Shown here one piece after another: positions 1-7,314 of a stretch of DNA of 10,827 bases (position 1 is its first letter; each line of letters opens with the position of its first letter). Origin of the DNA: Pilatotrama ljubarskyi. Taxonomy: Eukaryota > Basidiomycota > Agaricomycetes > Polyporales > Polyporaceae. The DNA is taken from contig MU277750.1 of the NCBI GenBank assembly GCA_022385805.1, positions 100,555-111,381 of the forward strand. Direction: 5' to 3'. The position numbers were made by a program, and so were the translations under genes. A model generated the notes under the pieces. That model saw nothing but the letters and a program-made list of their open reading frames with translations, was not told the DNA's origin and did not search any database.

Positions 1-1139
1 CGTGGTAATACGAAGGTTGGCGATGCCGGATGCTCGCTCAAGCCCGGTACGTCGAGATGAGTCGTAGCCCTGGTGCATTATCGCGATCTCAAAGGGCTGA
101 CGCGGGCTCCGCAGCCTACGGTGCAACCGTATGGACACAGGAAAAACCATCATCACTGCGTGCAAGCTCGGCTTTTTGCCGACCTAGCGTCGATCCGGCC
201 CCTCTTCCTGGAAACGCGTCAGAACGCTGCAATGCAGAGGCTCCCGGATGGACCGCCCCGACGCAGGCGCTGATGGTGGACACGGGTGACCTACCTGTCC
301 CTGGTCCTGAATACCTGTCACCATTCAGCCCAGGACCGCCTTGGATCGCATCGGGAGAGCTCGCTCTCTACGACGACTTGTGTGAAGGTCACGCAGGCTC
401 CGGTGTCACCGCTACAGGCGACCCGCCTTGGTTTGAGGTCGACCTCCTCAGCATCGCCTTTCAACCCGGATCTCACAGGTCAAATGCTACTCGCTGCATG
501 GAGGGTGACTTCCAATCCGCAGGCTCGTATGGCATGCAGGACTTGGGCCCGTACGTCTACCAGTCGTTGGACATTCCGCCTTTCGATGGTGCCTCGCCCT
601 ACCCGTTTGTCTGTGCACCGGGCGATGGGCATCTGCTTTCGTACGCCGCCGATGGACAGCCTGGTCTTCTCGAGGGTCATCCTGCCGCTCTTGACCGCTC
701 TCACATTCCTTCTGACGAGGCGAGCAGCGCTCCAATGGACGGCACTGGCTACGCAGACTACCCATCTCCGCGCCTTGGTGTCCAGGAAGTCGCTGTAAAC
801 TCTCCTCAAGGCTACACGACCCCTGTTGTCCCCGGCCCAGACCGACTGCATCACTCGAGCCTGTACGACTACCGCTGGTTCCCCTTCAGCACGAGCCTTA
901 CCGATTGCACGAATCCTCCACTCGAAGACGTCCTGTCTCAGGGATGCCAGCAACCCGACTTTAGTTCTTTTGCGCAGGTCAACGACTTTTCTCAGTGCGC
1001 AGATGGGGGACTGTTCGACGTATGTGTCAAGTAGCCTTCGTGTTGAAGTTCTTCCTGGCGCTCACCTCGGTGCTGTCAGATCTTCGTCGACATGGACACC
1101 AATGCAGATGTTCTCTGTTGGACTGCAGCAGCCTCTTGA
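1..1139 (+). CDS. 3' part of a spliced gene, acidic low-lysine C-terminal region, function unknown
   Basis: The gene is truncated by the left edge. My model is exon <1-46, intron 47-114, exon 115-1019, intron 1020-1079, exon 1080-1139 (TGA stop at 1137). The first intron has donor GTACGT, CTGAC at 97-101 and acceptor GCAG. The second has GTATGT, CTCAC at 1061-1065 and TGTCAG. Both joins keep one open frame. The second replaces the premature TAG at 1032 by a tail that begins IFVDMDTNADVLC. About 337 residues can be read. They are rich in Pro, Ser, Gly, Tyr and Asp, have very few Lys, and show no membrane segment or catalytic motif. This composition suits a disordered acidic region such as a transcription-factor activation tail, but no DNA-binding domain is inside the window, so that is inference only. 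The ATG at 30 falls inside the predicted first intron and is probably not the start. I do not recognise the family. Confidence 0.6.
47..114 (+). other. predicted intron (68 nt)
   Basis: Donor GTACGT at 47-52, branch-like CTGAC at 97-101 and acceptor GCAG ending at 114. Splicing joins frame 1 upstream (no stop in bases 1-46) to the long frame downstream through a split Ala codon. Confidence 0.55.
1020..1079 (+). other. predicted intron (60 nt)
   Basis: Donor GTATGT at 1020-1025, branch-like CTCAC at 1061-1065, acceptor TGTCAG ending at 1079. It lies between complete codons (phase 0) and adds a 19-residue terminal exon ending at TGA 1137-1139. Confidence 0.6.
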
Positions 1140-1540
1140 AGTGACGACATACGGTGGAGAAGCCCTCGCCTGGCATGCTGCGCCTATCGTCCCCGAACAC
1201 TTCGCTTGGCCAGTCTGTCGGGATGATTCATACAGTGACTGGAGCGGAACGCGAACTATTGTGGACCTTCCGCACTGGCTTTTGTGAGCTAGGCAGCCTC
1301 CAGCTGCGATGCGCTGCTCCGTTCTGCACTGTGGTCTCAGATATGTACCCCAGCTAGTGTGGCGTCAGTCACCACATCGGCTATGGCGATCATGAGCAGC
1401 TCGTGTGGCTGAGCTAGTAGCAGGTACCTGCGCATATCCGGTCTGTTCGTCGTAGGGCTCGCAAGCGTTTATGTTCCGTCACATGCTCGCATATACTGTA
1501 TCGCCGACGGCGACGCTATACCGTAGATTCGCGCTCGTAT
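1140..1540. other. intergenic, no supported feature
   Basis: Presumed 3' flank of the first gene. Short open frames here have no consistent coding character, and I see no repeat, hairpin of note or RNA gene. Confidence 0.4.
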
Positions 1541-2143
1541 ATGTTCTTGCTCGTTCGTACGTTACGACACGCTGTGTTTACTTCGTTCGCCTGCACACTC
1601 CCTGTCTCCTCGACACCCATATGTCATACGCACACTCTCTCGCTCTCGGACATTCCCTGCGATACCCCTGGCGAACTCACCCTCTTTCGACAGCCTACGG
1701 CTCGTCGAGCACATCAGCGAACGAGCGCCGACTGGTTCGAGACTATATTCTATCCCCATTCCGAGCTCCGCCTATACGTTGTTGACCATATACACAAGGC
1801 CGCAGCCTTACGCCAGTACCGGGAGCGTCTCGAGCACCAGGTTGCAAGCCACCACCGACGCATACTCACGCTCGAGTTCAAGGCAAGCGCGCTGAGCGGG
1901 TGCGACCGGAGTCGCGTTGGCTTTCGCAGTGCTCGCGATCGGACACCGATACGCGTCATCCTCAATCAAAATCCCGTAGCTGCCGGTGTGGATTTTGACA
2001 ACCGCTCATTCGTCCTTATTGGCGTATGCCGAAGCAACTCAACCTGTGGGTCGAATAAGTCGAGGCGCTATATCGATAGGCAAAAGGCGCACTCAATTCT
2101 TGATTTTATCACTCATTTTATTTCCCACGGGGTCCTGCGATGA
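1541..2143 (+). other. open frame with a coding-like core, possible gene remnant
   Basis: A 200-codon frame is open, but only the middle (about 1680-1910) looks coding. There it reads as a hydrophilic, probably helical stretch containing DWFETIFYPHSELRLY and LRQYRERLEHQVASHH, with a codon pattern like that of the genes nearby. The first 45 codons are low-complexity Thr/Ser/His-rich sequence from a C/T-rich tract. The last part runs through the dispersed repeat at 2027 and into the foldback element at 2085, so the stop at 2141-2143 is not ancestral. It could be a lone exon, a degraded gene cut by the repeats, or chance. I recognise no family. Another frame over 1690-1885 is also open, which lowers confidence. 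Confidence 0.3.
2027..2084 (+). repeat. dispersed repeat copy 1, left part (split by insertion)
   Basis: Begins TGCCGAAGCAACTC, then CCTGTGGGTCGAATAAG, and runs to GGCAAA. It matches the copy at 4143-4220 (+) and, reversed, the copy at 3804-3886. The continuation of the repeat (AAACTGCTGT) is found only at 2738, beyond the 653-bp foldback element. Confidence 0.8.
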
Positions 2144-2311
2144 CGCAATGGCCCAGTTTCTTGCTCGAGAAATTCCTCGCTCGACTCACCGAGTCGCCAT
2201 TTTCTCTCGGAGGACCTCCGATGGTCCGCAACCCTCCTCGCCGCAAGCTGCGCCGGTCGCGGAGGTGGGCAGCGGATGCTCGCGCGCAGGCGCTCGTTCA
2301 CCACGAGCGAC
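2085..2311 (+). repeat. left arm of the foldback element
   Basis: Reverse complement of 2511-2737. The match runs from AGGCGCACTCAATTCT to CGCTCGTTCACCACG and then decays after about 2305. Confidence 0.85.
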
Positions 2312-2341
2312 CGGGCTTGTTTAGCGCCCAACACACTCCGT

Positions 2342-2364
2342 CTCGAACGCATGCTGCGTTCGAG
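2342..2364. repeat. perfect hairpin inside the foldback element
   Basis: CTCGAACGCA, a 3-base TGC loop, then TGCGTTCGAG. It lies near the middle of the element, between its two arms. Confidence 0.8.
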
Positions 2365-2510
2365 CAGCAGACGTTCGGGGAAACAGACGGACAGCGAGGC
2401 CATGTATGTATATTGCATACCACTGCACTGAATACGAGTATCTACGTGACCAGCCAGAGCGAGCGAGGCGCGATGGGAACCCACCTACATGGTGCATTAA
2501 GTAACCGCCC

Positions 2511-2737
2511 GTCGCGCGTGGTGAACGAGCGCCTGCGCGCGAGCATCCGCTGCCCACCTCCGCGACCGGCGCAGCTTGCGGCGAGGAGGGTTGCGGACCA
2601 TCGGAGGTCCTCCGAGAGAAAATGGCGACTCGGTGAGTCGAGCGAGGAATTTCTCGAGCAAGAAACTGGGCCATTGCGTCATCGCAGGACCCCGTGGGAA
2701 ATAAAATGAGCGATAAAATAAAGAATTGAGTGCGCCT
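2511..2737 (-). repeat. right arm of the foldback element
   Basis: Reverse complement of the left arm. The same 63-codon reading is produced from the left arm on the minus strand and the right arm on the plus strand, which shows near identity over at least 190 bp. Confidence 0.85.
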
Positions 2738-2750
2738 AAACTGCTGTAAG
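2738..2750 (+). repeat. dispersed repeat copy 1, right part
   Basis: AAACTGCTGTAAG resumes the repeat interrupted at 2084. The unfilled copies read GCAAACTGCTG at 4202-4212 and GCAAATTGCTG (reverse strand) near 3814-3826. Confidence 0.75.
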
Positions 2751-2782
2751 GAGGAGCGCGCCGCTCGCGCCGGATGTACCAC

Positions 2783-2798
2783 TACTGTATGTACAGTA
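2783..2798. repeat. 16-bp palindrome
   Basis: TACTGTA-TG-TACAGTA, a perfect inverted repeat with a 2-base centre, just right of the foldback insertion. Function unknown; it could be a dyad binding site or an element end. Confidence 0.6.
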
Positions 2799-2808
2799 TG
2801 CTCAAGCT

Positions 2809-3250
2809 GTCCGGATTTTCCTCCCGGCCCCTTCGGGGCCGGGGTCGTGTCCGGATCACCCTCGGCCGGCCGTTAAGCGCCCCTTTCCGCCTCTAATGCC
2901 CTCTGTCATAGCCCATCAGAACGTTGCCGGCTGTACATGGCAAATGTGTGAAATGGCTGCTTCAATCACTCGTTTGACCCCTTGGACATGATGTCTAGTC
3001 AGCAACCAATCGCCGCTTGCCCTACCCCGGATAGACTGGCCGGTGACCTCCCTTGTCCGGAATCGATCACAGATCACACGGCCGAAAACCCGGATTCCGG
3101 ACTTTGACCCATCCTCGGGCCTCCGAGAGCCCAAGCGCCGTCCGGATGAGCGGGCGCTTAAGGACGGCCTACCTCGCGCGACCGTCACGCCCTGGGCACC
3201 AAATATAGTATGGGGCCGCTGCGCGGCCCGACTCGGGCCCTACAGTCTGC
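2809..3250. repeat. hairpin-dense GC-rich region with GTCCGGA motifs
   Basis: Holds a 9-bp perfect stem with a TTC loop (2823-2843), a 10-bp stem built on GTCCGGAATC (3055-3064 with 3093-3102), and a 7-bp stem GGGCCGC/GCGGCCC with a 3-base loop (3213-3229). A separated inverted pair TTAAGCGCCC lies at 2873-2882 and 3152-3161. GTCCGGA occurs at 2809, 2849, 3055 and 3140 and reversed at 3096. This suggests another degraded inverted-repeat element, but I could not fix its ends or a target duplication. No gene is convincing here. Confidence 0.5.
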
Positions 3251-3803
3251 AGACCCGGGGAGACTAGTTCAAGTTGTACCGCGGCTTTTCCCTCCGTTCT
3301 CTGTCTCTTTCCAGATTACACTCCACCGCTGTATCCTCCGAATGCACGTACTTATAGTGTACTCTAACCGAGAACAAACCTGCTTGTTTCTAAGTTCTCC
3401 CTCGAGCTCCGCCCCTGAAGGCCTGTCCGGTGCCAGACCCCGCAAACATATGCGAAGCTTGCATCTAAGCTCACAATCCAAGCCGTCCGCGTCATCTCTC
3501 GTTTCCACCATCGTGCTCCGTAAGCTCAAAACCAGAAAACACATATCCAGCTGCTCGCAGACCAATAGGACCGCATAAACGATACTATGTACACAGTCAG
3601 TCTGAGCTTCCAAGACCTAAGGCCTAACGTCTGAGACCGATCCTAAACAGTATGCAACAGTAACATAGTATTATGTATCGATTGATGGTACATAATCCGA
3701 CGTTACACATCCCGTCGGTTCCCGCTCCCGGGCACTCCTGGGTCCGCCCTCCCACCACGGGCATCAATTGCCTTCTGTTCAGAGCAAGGTAAGGCCTTAC
3801 CAT
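3251..3803. other. intergenic, no supported gene; one AT-rich hairpin
   Basis: Open frames on both strands (for example 3210-3578 plus and 3269-3613 minus) overlap each other, are serine/arginine-rich and look non-coding. At 3670-3696 ATTATGTA and TACATAAT form a perfect 8-bp stem around an 11-base loop. Confidence 0.4.
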
Positions 3804-4220
3804 CGATCATTATTGCAGCAATTTGCATAAGTATCAATATAGAGCCCCGACCTATTCGGCTATGTACGGGCGGAGTTGCTTCGGCAACACGGCATGTCAC
3901 TTTCCACGGCGCACGCCATTTCGTCGTCCTCATCGGGGGAGCGCGCGCCGTGGGCTGGGCCGACTTGCTCGCTGGTCTCGCCCCAATAACGAAAGACAGG
4001 TAGAGCAGCCTGCCATGACATCTAGGGCGAATAAGTATGGTGGTACACACGGCATGCCAGTGAGTCTGCCTGCCACTGCGCATGCTGGCTGCGAACGTAC
4101 AGAGCTCCGGGCGCCTGTTGCCTTTCGGTATGATCGCCGGGATGCCGAAGCAACTCCGCCTGTGGGTAGAATAAGTCGGGCTATATCGACTCTAGATCTA
4201 TGCAAACTGCTGTGATGATC
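3804..4220. mobile_element. ~417-bp MITE-like element with inverted ends
   Basis: The left end (3804-3886) is an inverted, diverged copy of the right end (4143-4220). The best block is an 18-bp perfect match, 3869-3886 against 4143-4160 (TGCCGAAGCAACTCCGCC). The outer block is GCAAATTGCTGCAATAATGATC against GCAAACTGCTGTGATGATC in part, with a diverged AATAAGTCGGG stretch between. The 256-bp centre shows no coding signal or transposase. The same terminal unit occurs alone at 2027-2750, so this is a dispersed family. Exact ends and a target duplication are not clear. The unit is open in one frame as AEATPPV.R, which may be chance. Confidence 0.6.
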
Positions 4221-4272
4221 TACGTTGTGCCCGCATATAGCTAGCGTGTCCTGTGGAGATCGACAACTGTGA

Positions 4273-4403
4273 CAGCTGTTTTCATAACGATAGGCCCCGG
4301 TCAACGAAATTAGGTGGATAGTTGTTTTGAGCGGAGAGTCGGCAGAGGAACAGAGACACCAAGAGTTGGCGGGGGAGGCGCGCGACGCTGTCAGCGGGGT
4401 TCT
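4273..4403 (+). repeat. dispersed repeat family 2, copy A
   Basis: Starts CAGCTGTTTTCATAACGATAGG and ends near GCTGTCAGCGGGGTTCTC. The order of blocks, including GAGCGGAGAGTC and TTGGCGGGGGAGGCG, is the same as in copies B (9932-10070, +) and C (9409-9550, -). The reverse strand of the CAGCTG end reads LTGAYRYENSC here, LTGAYRSESS in B and VTEVYRSESSC in C, so it may descend from a coding end. Confidence 0.7.
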
Positions 4404-5605
4404 CGTTTGACCCTTACACGACACGACCTCAAACGACGGACTTCGCACCGTCGGATCACAAACCACTGCCTGCGTAAGATTCGCATGACGGGCCTGTCGT
4501 TCTGCAAGCAGCTGGAATAACGCGAAAGGCGATTCGACCTACAGGACGCGATTGATCTGATCCATGCAGTCCATTCGTCTAAGCGCGAACTCTGCTTCCT
4601 GCTGAGATATAACGAGCTTTTTCCCAAGACGTCCTCATCTTCCGTCCCAAACCATTCAAGCCGCTCGACGATGCCGTCTTCTAGGAGCATTCCTCCCGCG
4701 GCTCTTCGTCCTCACTACACGCCGGTGAGCAGCCGGTTGCCCACTCCTGCACTTTCGTAGACAGTGACTGATACTGTCGATATGACGGTGCTTACGCAGA
4801 TCATCCGCATCACAGCTCGAGGGTTGTTCTACGCCCCGGGCTCTGCACACGGACGGCCTGTGCAGGTGATCCAGTTTTCCTACAGCGGTCCGAGGACGGT
4901 AGAACATCATTCCGGACATCTGTACGCACTGGTCGAGGAATACTTTGGAACAGATCACTTCATACACGACTGTGAAGTATTCGTCACATGCGGCGCCACC
5001 CTCAACCACTTCAGAATGTATTTCACTCGAGAGCTCTGGCTGCCTTGCAATGAGGACCCCCGGTCGTCTGACCGTTGCATCCCGTGGCACGGAAATATCC
5101 TCGCGGTCCGAGTGTCAAAAGGTGACACTATGCTGCATACGAGCTTGAGGCGTGGCGACCATCGACTGCTCGATGAAGCAGTGGCTTCGTACGTTGCCGA
5201 CATCCCTTCAGACACGCAACAATTCACGAAATGTATCTGTAACTTCAGCTTCGCTAGGGAGATACAACAGAGAACTCGTGTGCCTCGTCGGTTGCACTTC
5301 TCGGTAAATGTGCGAGCCTTGATTCGTCTGGGAAATTGTGAGCTGACGTGTGGAGCAGTTATGACTTATGGCTTGATAGCGCGACATGGTCAAAAAAACA
5401 TAAAGCTTCGAAGGATCTTCATGGCGATGTACCTAGCTTCTGCACCGACTCCATGCAACCCCAGGGTCCCCCCTCCCCCCAGGGCCCGGTCTACATTGAC
5501 ACTGTCGCTTGGTATCGAGACGCGAATTCCGCTGTCGATACACATGCCTATACAACCGATCACTCAAGCACTTTCGAGGGCAGTGGACAATGGCCCGATG
5601 AGTGA
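4385..5605 (+). CDS. spliced gene of unknown function, 5' end unresolved
   Basis: Proposed exons: about 4385-4473, 4529-4724, 4800 to about 5188, a short exon near 5271-5303, and 5359-5605 (TGA). Intron 4474-4528 (GTAAGA, AATAAC, AAG) joins KPLPA to RFDLQDAIDLIHAVH in frame. Intron 4725-4799 (GTGAGC, CTGAT, GCAG) removes the in-frame TAG at 4758. Intron 5304-5358 (GTAAAT, CTGAC, GCAG) leads into a coding-like last exon ending GSGQWPDE. The core at about 4800-5190 (ARGLFYAPGS, HLYALVEEYFG, ELWLPCNEDP, WHGNILAVRVSKGD) is the best supported and looks soluble. No start codon is seen: the first exon opens inside repeat copy A. The join between 5188 and 5271 (GTACGT donor, 82 nt) is the weakest; instead the core frame may run on to 5636. 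I do not recognise the family. Confidence 0.55.
4474..4528 (+). other. predicted intron (55 nt)
   Basis: Donor GTAAGA, branch-like AATAAC at 4516-4521, acceptor AAAG ending at 4528. It removes a TAA stop at 4518 and restores one frame (split Ala codon). Confidence 0.5.
4725..4799 (+). other. predicted intron (75 nt)
   Basis: Donor GTGAGC, CTGAT near 4768, acceptor ACGCAG. It removes the TAG at 4758-4760. A 36-nt alternative ending at 4760 is also in frame but unusually short. Confidence 0.5.
5304..5358 (+). other. predicted intron (55 nt)
   Basis: Donor GTAAAT, CTGAC at 5343-5347, acceptor GAGCAG ending at 5358. The downstream frame (to 5605) is open and coding-like; the upstream frame it needs differs from that of the main exon, hence the moderate score. 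Confidence 0.45.
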
Positions 5606-5625
5606 CGTGCACGCGATGATTACTG

Positions 5626-5649
5626 CCGATGTCTGACGGCCAAACATCC
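5626..5649. repeat. small hairpin family, copy H1
   Basis: CCGATGTCTGACGGCC then AAACATCC: GATGT pairs with ACATC. It shares CCGATGTCTGANGGCCA with H3 at 6305-6329. It lies 20 bp after the proposed stop of the preceding gene. Confidence 0.6.
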
Positions 5650-5823
5650 CGCGGAACAACGACCGGCACTACTATAATTTCTGTACGCAAGAGAGCGGTT
5701 TTGCGCACGCGGTGAAAGTCGTATGACCGCGCGAGCACGGCAGACCACACAGAAGTATCGGGAGTGGCGCACGGTCTAACTGCACCCCCAGCCGAAATCA
5801 ATGGCACACACTAAGCCGACCCT

Positions 5824-5846
5824 CCCGACGTGTGACACGCATCGGG
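5824..5846. repeat. small hairpin family, copy H2
   Basis: CCCGACG, 9-base loop, CATCGGG (one mismatch in the stem). It differs from H4 (6359-6381) at four of 23 positions. Confidence 0.6.
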
Positions 5847-6304
5847 CCTCTTCAGACTTCTCCACCGTAATCCACCCTCTCGGCTCTCCGATGAAGGAAC
5901 ACGCCGCCCCCTCTCTTCGCTAGGATCTTCCCTCCCCTCACAGTACATCCTCCCACGCACACTACTACAATTTACTATACGCACATTTTCTTCCAGCATG
6001 TGTTCCGCCCCCAGCCGTACGATGCCCCACATTCGCCCCTACGTATAGTTGAAGCAGTGGCACCTTCGGCCTTTACCGGCCTCTATGCCACTATAATCCT
6101 TGAATTTAAGTATCTATACTATCTATCTATCCACCGTAATCGAACGAATAACAGAGAGTGACACCAGGACCGTCTACAAGTCAACTACAGGTAGGCCGAG
6201 GCTTCCCCATCCGGTTCGGGCGCCCGAGGAACGAGGGCACCGAAACCGCTTCCTGCTTGCTATTGCTGGTAGGCGCAATCGGGCTGGCGGCCCGAGATGT
6301 CTGT

Positions 6305-6329
6305 CCGATGTCTGAGGGCCACACATCGG
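6305..6329. repeat. small hairpin family, copy H3
   Basis: CCGATGT (6305-6311) and ACATCGG (6323-6329) form a perfect 7-bp stem. It is the better-preserved relative of H1. Confidence 0.65.
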
Positions 6330-6358
6330 TCAAGGTATGACAGTTCAAAAATCCTCCG

Positions 6359-6381
6359 CCCGATGTCTGTTACGCATCGGG
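6359..6381. repeat. small hairpin family, copy H4
   Basis: CCCGATG (6359-6365) and CATCGGG (6375-6381) form a perfect 7-bp stem around a 9-base loop; relative of H2. Confidence 0.65.
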
Positions 6382-6750
6382 TATCTAGATCGTCTAGGCG
6401 TGCAGGAGGGCACAAGCCACAATTCACTTATTTGCAGCCGCTGAGCGTTGAGCGGCGCGCAAGACCGCTGAACATCAATGTGACGGAGAACGGAGAACGG
6501 ATTTATAAAGACCGACTACGCTACGACAAGTAACTCAGGTAAGTAGGTAAAGACCTAATACCTCGCCGGCCCGGTGACGACATGTAATAAAGTATACGGG
6601 CGCTCTCTGCCCTATTCAGGAGGCCGGGGCCCGGGCTTGAGTGGTTCCCGGGTGCCGGGATTACATATGCGGTAAGTAAAGCTGAATTCCGCCAAATTCA
6701 CAGTCCCAGTAAGCGCCCGGGTGTGAGGTCACTCCATTCACAAGTGGTGA

Positions 6751-6790
6751 CGCTCGCGCTCGCGCTCGAGCTCGCGCGCCGCGCGGACGC
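6751..6790. repeat. GCTCGC simple-sequence tract
   Basis: Short imperfect GCTCGC/GCGCTC iterations run into CGCGCGCCGCGCGG; low-complexity and very GC-rich against an otherwise mixed background. Confidence 0.6.
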
Positions 6791-7075
6791 GTCGTGCGCT
6801 ATGAACTATGATTGCGCACGCGAGACTGCCGCGCGAAGGCCATACAATGCGAACGGGGTAGTATATCCTCACTTCATAGCAGAATGAACGTCTTTTCATA
6901 GCAATAGTACTGATATGTCTGCAGGATATTGTCAGGCTATGAGTAATTAGTACTCCAGACATGGAATACCTCCTATAAATGGTAGCTGAAGGCCCTCCAT
7001 AAAATCAGAGCAGTTGACAGCCATATTCTGAATGTGCTGCTATGAGATAGAGAGCCCGTGCGCCCGCGCGAAGGG

Positions 7076-7105
7076 AGCGCGCGGAGAGAGTGACTCTCGC
7101 GCGCT
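7076..7105. repeat. long GC-rich hairpin
   Basis: AGCGCGC (7076-7082) pairs with GCGCGCT (7099-7105) and GAGAG (7086-7090) with CTCTC (7094-7098), leaving a 3-base bulge and a TGA loop. It lies 11 bp before the first of the paired GGACTGT motifs. Confidence 0.6.
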
Positions 7106-7288
7106 GGGAGGGTGCGGGACTGTAAATTGACGCCTTGGACTGTGAATTTTCAGGCTGTCCGGCACCTTACGGCCCCCTCAAATCTCGCAGAGGGACCTGC
7201 CAAATTGTGCGCGACTTTTTTTGATGCCGTGCAGATTCACAGTCCCGGGTTTACAGTCCCGGCAATCAGCTCGGGCGGCCTGCCCGCA

Positions 7289-7314
7289 GTGGACCCGCGC
7301 GCGGGGTCGCGCGG
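7289..7314. repeat. GC hairpin within the motif region
   Basis: CCCGCGCG and CGCGCGGG form a perfect 8-bp stem with a 6-base CGGGGT loop, between the minus-strand motif pair and the plus-strand triplet. Confidence 0.5.

Larger units (their letters stand above)
2085..2737. mobile_element. 653-bp foldback / MITE-like element with ~227-bp inverted arms
   Basis: The left arm is about 2085-2311 and the right arm about 2511-2737. The arms are reverse complements with only a couple of differences visible, near the outer ends (around 2102 and 2111). The termini are AGGCGCACTCAATTCT and its complement. It is flanked by AAA at 2082-2084 and 2738-2740, and comparison with two unfilled copies of the surrounding repeat shows that one AAA is original, so this is a 3-bp target duplication. 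The ~200-bp centre has no gene but holds a perfect 10-bp-stem hairpin at 2342-2364. No transposase is encoded, so the element is non-autonomous. A 3-bp duplication and GGCGC-like ends recall PIF/Harbinger (ends could be drawn one base in, giving AAA/TAA), but the superfamily is an inference. A transcript across it would fold into a long double-stranded hairpin. Confidence 0.85.
5850..6690. other. intergenic, no supported gene
   Basis: Apart from hairpins H3 and H4, this holds a pyrimidine-rich tract (about 5860-5990), a TATC microsatellite-like run (6108-6131), and a hairpin AGTGGCA/TGCCACT at 6056-6092 enclosing two CGGCCT repeats. CCACCGTAATC occurs twice, near 5862 and 6131. Open frames are short and not coding-like. 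Confidence 0.4.

Noticed and set aside
30..32. ATG at 30 as the start of the first gene
   Set aside because: It lies next to a good intron (47-114), and the frame upstream of that intron is open to the window edge in another phase, so it is more likely internal.
480..953. Long minus-strand open frames opposite the first gene
   Set aside because: They are Arg/Val-rich antisense shadows of the plus-strand exon, with no motif or intron signals of their own.
2140..2709. 189-codon plus-strand ORF and its minus-strand counterparts
   Set aside because: They are created by the foldback element's arms: the same 63-codon tail appears from both arms on opposite strands, so the frame is palindromic structure, not a gene.
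2085..2737. Assembly artefact (hairpin duplication) as explanation of the inverted repeat
   Set aside because: The arms differ at a few positions, the centre is unique, and the flanks show a target duplication supported by unfilled copies.
3269..3613. Overlapping ORFs on both strands
   Set aside because: Both strands are open only by chance; compositions are Ser/Arg-rich with no domain and no supporting splice signals.
4764..4766. GTG as a start codon for the 290-codon frame
   Set aside because: Nuclear fungal genes start at ATG. The frame is open because of an upstream exon and a predicted intron at 4725-4799.
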